Below, piece after piece: positions 1 through 8,149 of a stretch of DNA of 64,000 bases; position 1 is the first letter of the stretch, and each line of letters starts with the position of its first letter. The stretch spans positions 1,550,001-1,614,000 of the forward strand of contig CBDCMS010000004.1 of assembly GCA_965219005.1 (NCBI GenBank). Reading direction: 5' to 3'. Below the pieces are notes generated by a model. That model made no database searches. It was not told where the DNA came from and worked only from the letters and a program-made list of their open reading frames with translations. The DNA comes from CAUZIZ01 sp965219005 (GTDB lineage: Bacteria > Acidobacteriota > UBA6911 > RPQK01 > JAJDTT01). Position numbers and translations under genes: made by a program.

Positions 1-674
1 ACCTGGGTGCAACGACTCAGCAGCACTTCAACCTTTCGCCTGGAGGACAGGTTACCGCAGACGTCAGTGTCGTGAGGCTGGATGGCTTCGACGGTGAAAT
101 CGAGGTAACGGTCGGAGGATTGCCGAGTGGTGTGACCGCCACCAGGGGTGTGATACCCGCGGACGCCAGCTCTACAGTCGTCCTGTTACAGGCCAGCAGG
201 GATGCTGCCTTCGATCCCACCCAGATTCACTTCATGGGGAAGGCCACAATCGAAGGCAGGATGATCGTCCATCGATTGGACGAGGAGCACAATCACACTC
301 TGGTCGCGCTGTCCGGACCCGCGGACGTGACGGTGTCGGTGGACGCGCCCAGCGTCAGAATCACGCCGGGATCAGAGGTGAAGGTAACGGTCAACGTCAG
401 CCGGCAGCAGGGTTTCAAGTCGCGAGTCCCGGTCGACATCAGAAATCTCCCCCACGGCGTCCGCGTCCTGGACGTCGGACTCAATGGAATCCTGGTAACC
501 GAAGAGGAGAGCAGCCGTACCTTCACACTCTACGCCGAGCCTTGGGTAAAGCCCTTGGAACAGACAATCTTTGCAGTTGGCCGAGTCGAAACCACGTCTT
601 CCATTCCAGTCCAACACTCCTCAGGTCCGATTTCCCTGAGGGTCCTCGCCCAGGGGGCTGATGGGAGTCTCTAG
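1..674 (+). CDS. C-terminal part of a secreted or surface beta-sandwich protein (partial)
   Basis: The reading frame is already open at base 3, so the N-terminus and any signal peptide lie outside the window. About 223 residues are visible. They look like two consecutive Ig- or PPC-like beta-sandwich modules: alternating hydrophobic strands with phrases such as GLPSGVTA, PGSEVKVTVNVSR and NLPHGVRVLDVG. No catalytic motif, membrane anchor or sorting signal is visible at the C-terminus. Modules of this kind usually follow a protease or sugar-binding domain in large exported proteins, so an extracellular role is inferred. The gene stands alone; the next 395 bases are repeat-bearing intergenic DNA. 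The exact family cannot be decided from this fragment. Confidence 0.6.
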   Translation, partial: LGATTQQHFNLSPGGQVTADVSVVRLDGFDGEIEVTVGGLPSGVTATRGVIPADASSTVVLLQASRDAAFDPTQIHFMGKATIEGRMIVHRLDEEHNHTLVALSGPADVTVSVDAPSVRITPGSEVKVTVNVSRQQGFKSRVPVDIRNLPHGVRVLDVGLNGILVTEEESSRTFTLYAEPWVKPLEQTIFAVGRVETTSSIPVQHSSGPISLRVLAQGADGSL

Positions 675-711
675 AATCTGCTAGGCTGAAACTTGATGTG
701 CGTTGCATTCA

Positions 712-827
712 CTTCAGCGTTCGCATGTTCGGTGTTCTGCGGTTTGTGATTTAGCCTTTTTCCTTGCTCGAGAAGGCAACCGGGTGGAAAGGCTGAACAG
801 CAGAATATCGAACAAGCGAATTTCGAA
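712..827. repeat. Imperfect inverted repeat with GCAGAATATCGAAC-type arms
   Basis: The arm at 712-745 is the near reverse complement of 793-827, around a 47-nt loop. The right arm contains GCAGAATATCGAACAAGCGA, and the same sequence recurs at 16859-16889. It lies in the 395-base gap after the surface-protein gene, just after a CTGAAACTT motif (686-694) that also ends other repeats in this window. Confidence 0.65.
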
Positions 828-877
828 GGCCGGAAGAAGCCAAAGAGGAGATCCTTTGGACACTCACGTTCGCGCAG

Positions 878-1007
878 AAGTTTCTTTCTCAAATGGGGCC
901 AGCACCGCTGGGGGCTCCACTAACCTGGAACTTCAACGACGAGGGAATCACGGCTCTGTCAAGGGTGCTAACGAGGACCGTAGGAGAGGGAACCCAAGTC
1001 TCTCTCG
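878..1007 (+). repeat. Interspersed repeat family 2, copy 1 (modules B then A)
   Basis: Module B (878-916) begins AAGTTTCTTTCTC and contains the CTGGGGG run. Module A (948-1007) begins TCACGGCTCTGTCAAGGGTG and ends in the AGAGGGAACCCAAGT stretch. Both recur at 35091-35174 in the opposite order, and module A recurs diverged at 41264-41315. An open frame crosses this segment into the next gene, but the repeat content argues that translation starts later. Confidence 0.6.
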
Positions 1008-1069
1008 TGAGCAGTCGGCAGTGCCGGACAACAGCACTCTATCCACACCCCAAAGGAATCCCCAAAACC

Positions 1070-2380
1070 ATGGCAAAATACAGATTTGATCGATCACAAC
1101 AACTCTACGAGGAAGCCAAGCGCTACCTGGCAGGTGGAGTCAGCAGCCACTTCCGCACCGTAGGGAAGCCTCACCCGATGTTCTTCACCGAGGGACAAGG
1201 GGCCAGGATGCGGGACGTGGACGGGAACGAGTATCTCGACTACACGCTGAGCCAGGGCCCTCTCCTACTGGGACACACCCCGCCCGAGATCCTGGACCGA
1301 ATCCAGCAGGAACTGGCCAAGGGACAATTGTATGCCGCCCAGTCCGAGATCGAGGTCGAGCTGGCCCGGAAACTGACCGAAGTCCTACCTGGCGCGGATC
1401 TGGTCCGCTTTTCCAACAGTGGGTCGGATGCCATCCACACCGCTATGCGGTTAGCCCGAGGCATCACCGGGAAGAGCAAGATCCTCAAGTTCGAAGGGCA
1501 CTATCACGGCTGGCTCGACAACATCTTCATTGACGTCAAACCCTCGGTCGGAGCTGACGGGGAATCGACCTGGGAGCCGGCTCTGTTGAGCGGCGGGCAG
1601 TCCCCCTCCGTGCTCGACGAGGTGGTGATACTCCCCTGGAACGATCTGTCAGTGGTCCAGAAGACCCTGGAGGACGATCCGGATATTGCCGCGGTGGTGA
1701 CCGAGCCCATCATGTGCAACAACAGCTGTATTCTCCCTGCCTCCGGCTATCTGGAAGGTCTCCAGGAGCTATGCCAGAGGTTTGGAGCCCTGCTGATCCT
1801 GGACGAGGTGATCACCGGCTTTCGGCTAGCACTGGGTGGCGCCAAGGAATATCTCGGGGTGAGCAGCGATCTCACGGTCTATGCCAAGGCAGTAGCAGGA
1901 GGGTTTCCCATCAGCGTGCTCGCCGGCAAGCGAGAGCACCTGGATCACATTGCCTCGGGGAAGGTGATCCACGCCGGAACCCTCAATTCAAACATCGCCA
2001 GCATAGCCGCCGCTCTGGCTACACTCGATGTTCTGATACGAGACCGCGAAGCGCTCTACCCTCGCATCACCGGACTTGGGCAAAAGCTGATCGAGGGACT
2101 TCGCGAGAGAGGCCGGGCTCATGGCCAGCCACTTCTGATTCAGGGTCCCGGCCCGATGTTCCACACCGGCTTTACCAGTGCGGACGCGGTTAGGAGTTTC
2201 CGTGACTGTGCCAGCTACAACCAGGACAAGGTGGGAGAATTCACTTATCGGCTGCTCCAGCGGGGTGTCCGGGTGATCGGTCGGGGACTCTGGTTTATCT
2301 CGGCTGCCCTTACCGAGGAGGACGTCCGGCTGACTCTGCAGACGGTAGACGAGGTCCTGGGCGAAATGGGGGGCTCCTGA
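1070..2380 (+). CDS. Class III PLP aminotransferase, glutamate-1-semialdehyde aminomutase-like
   Basis: A 436-residue fold-type I PLP enzyme of the HemL-like branch. Visible landmarks are YLDYTLSQGPLLLGH near the N-terminus, SGSDAIHTAMRLARG (cofactor phosphate region), the aspartate of LILDEVITGFR near residue 245 and the Schiff-base lysine in VYAKAVAGGFP at about residue 273. The frame is open upstream for 59 more codons, but these translate repeat DNA. The ATG at 1070 gives MAKYRFDRSQQLYEEAKRYL, the normal family N-terminus. Members of this clade include true HemL and many amino-ketone or omega-aminotransferases of secondary metabolism. There is no other tetrapyrrole gene nearby and an SDR starts 2 bp downstream, so I infer a catabolic or biosynthetic pair rather than haem synthesis. 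The substrate is unknown. Confidence 0.85.
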   Translation: MAKYRFDRSQQLYEEAKRYLAGGVSSHFRTVGKPHPMFFTEGQGARMRDVDGNEYLDYTLSQGPLLLGHTPPEILDRIQQELAKGQLYAAQSEIEVELARKLTEVLPGADLVRFSNSGSDAIHTAMRLARGITGKSKILKFEGHYHGWLDNIFIDVKPSVGADGESTWEPALLSGGQSPSVLDEVVILPWNDLSVVQKTLEDDPDIAAVVTEPIMCNNSCILPASGYLEGLQELCQRFGALLILDEVITGFRLALGGAKEYLGVSSDLTVYAKAVAGGFPISVLAGKREHLDHIASGKVIHAGTLNSNIASIAAALATLDVLIRDREALYPRITGLGQKLIEGLRERGRAHGQPLLIQGPGPMFHTGFTSADAVRSFRDCASYNQDKVGEFTYRLLQRGVRVIGRGLWFISAALTEEDVRLTLQTVDEVLGEMGGS

Positions 2381-2382
2381 CC

Positions 2383-3183
2383 ATGCGGCTGAAGGACCGG
2401 GTTGCCGTCGTCACCGGTGGCGGAGGTGGCATAGGCGGTGGAATCTGCACGTCTCTGGCTCGCGAAGGAGCCGATATCGTGGTGGCAGATATCAATCTGG
2501 AAGCCGCCCAGAAACGGGCTAGAGAGCTCGAAGGCACGGGTCGACGCACACGGGCAGTTGAGTCCGATATCACCCGGGAGGATCAGTGCAAGTCCCTTGT
2601 TGAGGCGGCTCTCGAAGCCTTCGGTCAGATCGACATCCTCGTCAACAACGCTGGACACTTCGGTGAGCGGCTCGGTTTGCCCTTCACGAACCAGGAGGAG
2701 GGAGACTGGGACAACAACTATGCCGTCAACGTGAAAGGTCCCTTCTTTCTTTGTAAAGCGGCTGCCAGCTACATGATGGAGCGCCGCTACGGCAAGATCA
2801 TTAACATCTCATCGATTGCTGCCAAACGCGATCCGCAGATCCTACCGGACTATGCAGCCGCCAAGAATGCATTGCTGACGCTGACTCGGGTAGTAGCAAA
2901 GGATCTGGGCCCCTACAACATCAACGTCAACGCGATCTGCCCGGGCCTCCTCTGGACCTCGTTCTGGCACCGTCTGGCTCCTCTGGTAGTTGAAGATGAC
3001 CCTGCCCATGCTGGCAAGGAGCCTCGAGAGCTATTCGACGCTTGGGTAAAGGCCAATACCCCTCTGCAGCGAGAGCAGACGCCCGAAGACGTCGGCAACC
3101 TGGTTGTTTTCCTGGCCTCCGAGGAATCGCGCAACATCACCGGACAGACCATCAACGTGGATGGCGGTGCCGCGATGGGTTAG
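2383..3183 (+). CDS. Short-chain dehydrogenase/reductase (SDR)
   Basis: A 266-residue classical SDR. The cofactor motif TGGGGGIG is at residues 11-18, NNAG at about 88-91, the catalytic serine in INISSIAAK near 143, and the YxxxK pair (YAAAK) at 157-161. The C-terminal SEESRNITGQTINVDGGAAMG is the usual FabG-like ending. An acidic residue after the second strand (VADIN) suggests NAD(H) preference. It starts 2 bp after the aminotransferase stop, so the two are almost certainly co-transcribed. An aminotransferase making a carbonyl or an amino alcohol paired with an SDR is a plausible two-step route, but this is inference. The start ATG is the only sensible one. Confidence 0.9.
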   Translation: MRLKDRVAVVTGGGGGIGGGICTSLAREGADIVVADINLEAAQKRARELEGTGRRTRAVESDITREDQCKSLVEAALEAFGQIDILVNNAGHFGERLGLPFTNQEEGDWDNNYAVNVKGPFFLCKAAASYMMERRYGKIINISSIAAKRDPQILPDYAAAKNALLTLTRVVAKDLGPYNINVNAICPGLLWTSFWHRLAPLVVEDDPAHAGKEPRELFDAWVKANTPLQREQTPEDVGNLVVFLASEESRNITGQTINVDGGAAMG

Positions 3184-3211
3184 TGTCCACGTGGCTTTGG
3201 CCTCCGTACCT

Positions 3212-3432
3212 GTTTAGCGTCTAACCCTTGCCCTCGCCTTCAAACTTGCCTTTGCCTCTGCCTTTGCCTTTCCTATTACTCTTTTCCCTCTGTACAGGAA
3301 CAATTCTCATCGCGTGTTTCCGCAACCGAGAGCGATGGTAATAGACCCAAGGAAGGTGAGGGAATGGGGAAGGCAAAGGCAGAGGCAAAGGCAAGTTTGA
3401 GGGAAAGGGCAAAGGCAAGTAGGACGCTAAAC
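3212..3432. repeat. Long inverted repeat of CTTTGC hexamers (about 62-bp arms, 93-nt loop)
   Basis: The left arm (3212-3273) starts GTTTAGCGTC and continues as CCTTTGCCTCTGCCTTTGCC-type repeats. The right arm (3367-3432) is its reverse complement with few changes and ends GGACGCTAAAC. The loop is about 93 nt. The right arm contains the stop codon of the neighbouring minus-strand oxidoreductase. It sits between two convergent genes. Confidence 0.75.
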
Positions 3433-4458
3433 CCGTACTGGCCTCCAGGCCGAAGTAAAGCCGTCGAGCCCAGCTCGACCTACGACGGCCTGATCGCTCC
3501 GCAGGCGCGAAGATGGGCCTCCTGGACCGCCAGGTCGTTCGAAGCTGTAGTTGGGTTCCTTTTCTCTTCTGACGCAAGCCGCGAACTCTCGGAGGTCGGG
3601 AAGCTGCAGGGGAACCGGGTCGTGGGCGATCTTGCGCCATTCGCCTCCCGCTCGGTGGACGAAGAGATCATTGTGTCCGAGGTGTTCGAGATAGAGACTG
3701 CCTCCGGTTCCGTAGACCTCGATCCTACGAGTGTTGGGAGACACCTCCAGCGTAGGAACCTCGATTACTCCCCAGCCGCGATCAAACTCAAACACCGCGA
3801 GCCCGTTGTCTACGAAATCTCCGGCTTCGGGGTGGTGGCTCCCCATGAACGGAGTGATCTTCTTGGGTTTGCCCATTACGGAGACCATCATGTCGATAAC
3901 GTGGCCGGCCATCTCGAAGAAGATGCCACCGGGGAAGCGGCTGAAGAGGGTCTTATAGCGGGCGTAGGAGCCGAGGGGCTTGGGCATGCGGGCTCGGAAC
4001 ATATAGGGATCACCCAATTCGCCCTGGCGTCTCCGCTCGATCATTTCGGCTACATTGGGCTTGTAGCGAAACAGGTAGATCATCTGGACCAGGAGATGCT
4101 TTCGCTGGGCTAGATCGATCAGCGCTTGGTGTTCTTTGAGGTCGTCCCCAGCAGGCTTTTCCAACATCACATGCTTTCCTGCCTCCAGAGCCTGACGCGC
4201 GTAGGGTAGGTTCTCGTGAATATGCCCTTCGACCACTACCCCATCGATGTCCTGCTGAAGCAGCTCACTTGGACTTCGAAAAACCTTGAAATACGGCAGC
4301 TTTGGCGCCCACGCACCCCGACGCTCCTCGACTACCTTGGAATCGGGATCGTAGAATCCGACCAGTTCGAACTCCTTTGGATGGTCGGCCACTCGGGTGA
4401 CGATCCCGCCCGCGTGGCTGTGCCACATGCCAAGCATTACCAGTCGAAAAGGTGCCAT
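3427..4458 (-). CDS. Gfo/Idh/MocA-family oxidoreductase with a frameshifted C-terminus
   Basis: A 343-residue cytoplasmic NAD(P)-dependent oxidoreductase, no signal peptide. The N-terminal Rossmann domain (MAPFRLVMLGMWHSHAGG) lacks a canonical GxGxxG but keeps the fold pattern. The family EKP motif is at residues 100-102 (MLEKPAGDDLKEHQ). The C-terminal alpha/beta domain follows with FFEMAGHVIDMMVSVMG. Near base 3535 the frame appears shifted. The current frame reads RPGGPGGPSSRLRS to a late stop inside the repeat, while the next frame reads DLAVQEAHLRACGAIRPS, the normal family ending, with its stop at 3480. So the last ~40 residues are probably not native. The ATG has a GAGGG ribosome site upstream. 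The sugar substrate is unknown. Confidence 0.85.
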   Translation of the reverse strand: MAPFRLVMLGMWHSHAGGIVTRVADHPKEFELVGFYDPDSKVVEERRGAWAPKLPYFKVFRSPSELLQQDIDGVVVEGHIHENLPYARQALEAGKHVMLEKPAGDDLKEHQALIDLAQRKHLLVQMIYLFRYKPNVAEMIERRRQGELGDPYMFRARMPKPLGSYARYKTLFSRFPGGIFFEMAGHVIDMMVSVMGKPKKITPFMGSHHPEAGDFVDNGLAVFEFDRGWGVIEVPTLEVSPNTRRIEVYGTGGSLYLEHLGHNDLFVHRAGGEWRKIAHDPVPLQLPDLREFAACVRREKEPNYSFERPGGPGGPSSRLRSDQAVVGRAGLDGFTSAWRPVRV

Positions 4459-4628
4459 CTTGTTTCCCTCGCTGAGGTCAGGTCGTTGTGGTCGCTACCA
4501 GTCGAGAATGCCGTAGTGTAACACAGCCTCTAAGAGGTTCAGAGGCCCGTCCTATCTGTGGTATAACCTCCACAAACCTCTAGAGAATGAAAGAGTCCTG
4601 TTGAGTCCTGTAGTGAAAGAGTTCTGTA

Positions 4629-6290
4629 ATGAATGATTCGCTTCGACTCCAATGCGTGGTGTCGGGTTCGTCCAATCGAGATCGGGTTCGGCGAAACCGA
4701 AGGGATTTTCTCAGAGTTGCCGGTGGATCCGGAGCCTACCTGAGTGCTTTGTCCACTCTTTCACCTTTTCTGTTATCCCAGGCCCGGGACTATGGCCCAC
4801 CTGCCTGGATCCCTCTCCCAGAACTCGAGGAGCGGCTGAAGCAGCTGGGTCGGCAGCATCCCAATCTGATGAAGCTCGAGTCGATGGGAGAGAGCGTCGA
4901 GGGAAGGTCGCTCTGGGTGGCGACGCTCACGGATCCCTCGGCTGGGGATGAGACCAAGGAGCACGTGCTGCTGACGACGCTGCACTCGGGGATAGAGCGG
5001 ATTGGACCCAGCTCTCTCCTCTACGTCATGCACTGGCTTCTCTCCGGCCACCCCCTGGCCAGGGAGATGCTCCGGAAGCAGAGGATCGTCTGTCTGCCGA
5101 TCGTAAATCCGGATGGCTATGTGAGTGGAAGCTTCCACAACAAGAACGACCTGGATCCCTACAACAGCTGGACGCTGGAGGGTCCAATGGAACCGGAGAA
5201 GAATCCCGAGGCCATGCTCGTCAAGCGGATCATGGACGAGCTCCAGCCAGAGGTCCACGGTGATATGCATGGCAGCATCCTCGACTTTCACGGTTCGATT
5301 CATGCGGACACCAGTGCTGCCTACTCCAACGTATCTCTTCGTCCCTATCACCACGAGATCATGCGTCTCATGAACGAGGCGGCCCTGGAAGAGGGCTACC
5401 CGGCTGACTGGCTGGAGGAGGATTCGGAGCGCATTTTCTGGGGACCTGAGCTGGATCCGATTCGGGACAAGGTGTGGAAGGGGCGCCCGCGAGCCTATGC
5501 CGCGATCTACTGTTACAACCGCTACCACTCGATCGTAACCGCCAACGAAAACGCCTGGGAGCGCAGTGCCCTACTGCGTTATCGGCGACTCTTGCAGATT
5601 GGCAACGAGGTCTGGCCCGGGGAGTATTTTCCTGGCTATCCAACCCGGGTGATCATGGGCAACGACTTGCATCGGTTGACGGCCTACGGAGTCACCGCGG
5701 CCCAGCGACGAAAGAGTCGAGTCGAGCTCTGGAACAAGACTCGCCAGATCACTTTTGGTTTTGATTGGCCCGAAACTGAGGGAATGATCCTCTGCTTCTG
5801 CGCGACTTCGCCGACGGCTGTCCGAAAGTGGCTGGGTGACGCCACGCTCGATGACATGGCCAGGAGGATCCAGGAGCACCCTGGATTTCACCCTGAGGAT
5901 ATTCTCCGACTGGTGAAGCTCCATCCCGGGGAGGACGGAAAGAGGCCCGCGAACTTTCTGACCGAAGGGGGAGGGGCCAAGTACTACAGGATGGATCAGG
6001 GTCCTGAGAGTCTCGACGCAGGTAAAGTCTCCTCCATCGAGCACGGACTCTGCATCCGTCTGCGGATCCCCTATCACAAAGCCGAGTTGTTGAGTTTGCA
6101 GCTCAATGGCCATCCGGTGAGTCGGTCGGAATCAGATGGATACGTAAGCTGGGTCGCCCGTGGATTCTTGAATGTGCAGGTGAACATTTCTCCGGAGAGA
6201 ACCAGGCGAGAGGATTTCTTTCTGGTTACCTGTGAGTACGATCCTCGAGAGCGGCGCACTCAGGGAAAGGCAACCTGGGAAGGGAAGTGA
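4629..6290 (+). CDS. Tat-exported M14-like zinc carboxypeptidase
   Basis: A 553-residue protein with a twin-arginine leader (RRNRRDFLRVAGGSG, residues about 21-35), so it is probably folded before export. It then shows an M14 layout: LMKLESMGESVEGRSLWV before the metal site, LHSGIERIGPSS at residues 118-129, IVNPDGY at 158-164 (the NPDG substrate loop), and DMHGSILDFHGSIH near 210 as the likely third ligand region. The first metal motif is H-x3-E rather than the standard H-x2-E, so activity should not be assumed. The last ~150 residues look like an appended beta domain. It stands between a divergent oxidoreductase gene and the nitrilase gene 37 bp downstream, with which it may be co-transcribed. 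Confidence 0.75.
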   Translation: MNDSLRLQCVVSGSSNRDRVRRNRRDFLRVAGGSGAYLSALSTLSPFLLSQARDYGPPAWIPLPELEERLKQLGRQHPNLMKLESMGESVEGRSLWVATLTDPSAGDETKEHVLLTTLHSGIERIGPSSLLYVMHWLLSGHPLAREMLRKQRIVCLPIVNPDGYVSGSFHNKNDLDPYNSWTLEGPMEPEKNPEAMLVKRIMDELQPEVHGDMHGSILDFHGSIHADTSAAYSNVSLRPYHHEIMRLMNEAALEEGYPADWLEEDSERIFWGPELDPIRDKVWKGRPRAYAAIYCYNRYHSIVTANENAWERSALLRYRRLLQIGNEVWPGEYFPGYPTRVIMGNDLHRLTAYGVTAAQRRKSRVELWNKTRQITFGFDWPETEGMILCFCATSPTAVRKWLGDATLDDMARRIQEHPGFHPEDILRLVKLHPGEDGKRPANFLTEGGGAKYYRMDQGPESLDAGKVSSIEHGLCIRLRIPYHKAELLSLQLNGHPVSRSESDGYVSWVARGFLNVQVNISPERTRREDFFLVTCEYDPRERRTQGKATWEGK

Positions 6291-6327
6291 TGGTTACGCA
6301 TGACCGGGTCGGCTGGAGGTCAGGTTG

Positions 6328-7176
6328 ATGTCAGAGGCGTACTTGGCTGCAGCGGTGCAGATGTGCTCCGGGGAGTCCAAAGAGGCCAACCTGGAAGCCG
6401 CCACGCGACAGGTGGAAAAGGCCGCTCAGCTGGGAGCGCGGGTGGTTGCGCTGCCGGAGCTCTTCAATTGCCTGGGGCGGACCGAAGTCATGCTGCAGGA
6501 GGCCGAGGAGATTCCCGGACGGTCCAGTGAGGCCATGGGCAGCCTGGCTCGACGTCTGGGCATCATTCTGATTGCCGGAAGCATCTGTGAGCGGGACGCG
6601 GGGGCAGGGAAGGTATTCAATACCTGTCTGTTGATCGACTCTTCCGGGCAGCTGCAGGCCCGATACAGGAAGATGCACCTCTTTGATATCGACCTGCCAG
6701 GACAGATCAGTTACCAGGAATCCAGCTGGCTGAGTCCGGGAGACGTTGCCGTTACTGCACCGACCCCGTTGGGTTGTTTCGGCCTCTCCATCTGCTACGA
6801 TCTGCGTTTCCCCGAGCTGTACCGGGGGTTGGTTGAAGCTGGAGCCGAAGTGGTCATGGTGCCCTCGGCGTTCACTCTGGCTACGGGACGAGATCATTGG
6901 CAGGTCTTGCTGCGGAGTCGGGCGATCGAGAACCAGGTGTTCGTGATCGCACCCAACCAGTATGGCCAATCCACACCCGAGTTCACTGCCTATGGCAGGT
7001 CGACGATTATCGATCCCTGGGGAACACCGCTGGCGGTGGCCCCCGATGGAGAGGCCATGATTCTAGCGCTGATTGATCCGGAGCAGCAGCGCGAGATACG
7101 CCGTCGTCTACCCGCCCTCGATCACCGGAGACATCACTTGGTCGCAAAGACCTCGGGATCGATCTCCCGGTCGTGA
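6328..7176 (+). CDS. Carbon-nitrogen hydrolase (nitrilase/Nit family)
   Basis: A 282-residue cytoplasmic amidohydrolase of the nitrilase superfamily. The Glu-Lys-Cys triad is visible: E44 in VVALPELFN, K115 in YRKMHLFD and C156 in GLSICYDLRFPELYRGL. The MHLFDIDLPG and YDLRFPELYR phrases fit the Nit1/Nit2 (omega-amidase or deaminated-glutathione amidase) branch better than true nitrilases. The ATG at 6328 has a GGAGG-type site about 10 bp upstream. It follows the M14-like gene by 37 bp in the same direction. Its last 43 bases overlap the 3' end of the convergent LolA-like gene. Confidence 0.9.
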   Translation: MSEAYLAAAVQMCSGESKEANLEAATRQVEKAAQLGARVVALPELFNCLGRTEVMLQEAEEIPGRSSEAMGSLARRLGIILIAGSICERDAGAGKVFNTCLLIDSSGQLQARYRKMHLFDIDLPGQISYQESSWLSPGDVAVTAPTPLGCFGLSICYDLRFPELYRGLVEAGAEVVMVPSAFTLATGRDHWQVLLRSRAIENQVFVIAPNQYGQSTPEFTAYGRSTIIDPWGTPLAVAPDGEAMILALIDPEQQREIRRRLPALDHRRHHLVAKTSGSISRS

Positions 7177-8030
7177 GTGATGCGGTCGAACCTCATCTCC
7201 CAATGACCCACGAAACTTCCTCGGAACTGATCGAAGTTGACCGTGACTCGATAGGTGTGAGGCAAATTTAGACCGTCGACCTCTTTGAAGTCCTCGAACC
7301 TTTCTACCACGGAGACCCGGTCCCGAGATTCCGTAAAGTCTTCGGTAAGGCCGTCCCCTGGGGATCTTGGCGCGGTGGATCCGGGTCCCGTACCGAGGTC
7401 ATTGATGGGCCGTATTCTGGCGGAGGGTAGGGTAATCCGGTAGGAATTGACCACATGGTGGTAGGTTTCCGGTTCGAAGTAGAGAGCTATCCGACAATCC
7501 ACACCCTCCCTGGGTGTGTATTCGAGCTGGTGCATCTTCTCGTTCTCGAATTTCTTGAGGCCCTTGTATTTGAGCTTGGGACGTCTTTCTGCCACTCCCA
7601 GGAGAGCCCAGTCGGTACCAAGAACCCCACCATAGAGCCCTTCCGGAAGAAGGCCCTTGAAGTGGGCCCAGAGAGACTGACCCAGCTGCGAGCGGATCCC
7701 CGGTGCGATGTAGCCTACGTCTACGGTCTCACCGTCGTAGACGAGCAGCTCCTCCCCATATTGCACGTGTCCGAATTTGATACTGGAGCGGATCTTCCTG
7801 CCCTGGGAGACCCAAAGGGCGGGCCCGACCATCTGCCCTGTCCCTCCTACCCGGATGTTGAGACTGCCCCTACCTTGAGCAATTCTGCTCTGGCGGACTG
7901 GGTTTTCACCGAGGGCCTCCAGGTGGAGCGCGATCAACTGCTCTGGCTTGAGCTTTCGAGCGGACGCCTCCCAGGTCAGCAGGAAAGCAGCAACGGATAG
8001 AAAGACGATGAAGGGAATTCTTGGCTTCAT
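7134..8030 (-). CDS. Secreted LolA-like hypothetical protein (paralogue 1)
   Basis: A 298-residue protein with a clear Sec signal peptide (MKPRIPFIVFLSVAAFLLTW ending at EASA). I start at this Met rather than 19 codons upstream, because the extra residues are not peptide-like. The body has KPEQLIALHLEALGE, then strand-rich sequence with QGLYGGVLGTDWALL-like and LYFEPETYHHVVNSYRI phrases. Strand-helix grip folds of the LolA/LppX type often end this way, so a periplasmic lipid- or lipoprotein-handling role is a weak inference. It is clearly paralogous to the gene at 9532-10440, sharing ALLxVxxxxxKLxYKGLKKF and the VERFEDFKEVDGLNLPHTYRVTVN ending. It lies 119 bp downstream of the Tat oxidoreductase gene on the same strand. 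Confidence 0.7.
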   Translation of the reverse strand: MKPRIPFIVFLSVAAFLLTWEASARKLKPEQLIALHLEALGENPVRQSRIAQGRGSLNIRVGGTGQMVGPALWVSQGRKIRSSIKFGHVQYGEELLVYDGETVDVGYIAPGIRSQLGQSLWAHFKGLLPEGLYGGVLGTDWALLGVAERRPKLKYKGLKKFENEKMHQLEYTPREGVDCRIALYFEPETYHHVVNSYRITLPSARIRPINDLGTGPGSTAPRSPGDGLTEDFTESRDRVSVVERFEDFKEVDGLNLPHTYRVTVNFDQFRGSFVGHWEMRFDRITHDREIDPEVFATK

Positions 8031-8095
8031 CAGGTAGATTGAGGGCGGCTGAACCCGCAACCGAACGGAGGTCCAGGTCGGTCTCACCTCCAGGA

Positions 8096-8123
8096 CTGTT
8101 CACTGTTCACTGTTCACTTTTCA
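8096..8123. repeat. 7-bp tandem repeat CTGTTCA x4
   Basis: Four head-to-tail copies, the last reading CTTTTCA, lie between two minus-strand genes. The following ACTGCTCACTG matches the end module of interspersed repeat family 1 (for example 17140-17170), so this may be a remnant of that family. Confidence 0.6.
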
Positions 8124-8149
8124 CTGACAAACTGCTCACTGCTTCTCGC

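Noticed and set aside
3221..3640. 139-codon minus-strand frame rich in KGKGKG-type repeats
   Set aside because: It is the translation of the hexamer inverted repeat and the out-of-frame end of the Gfo/Idh gene.
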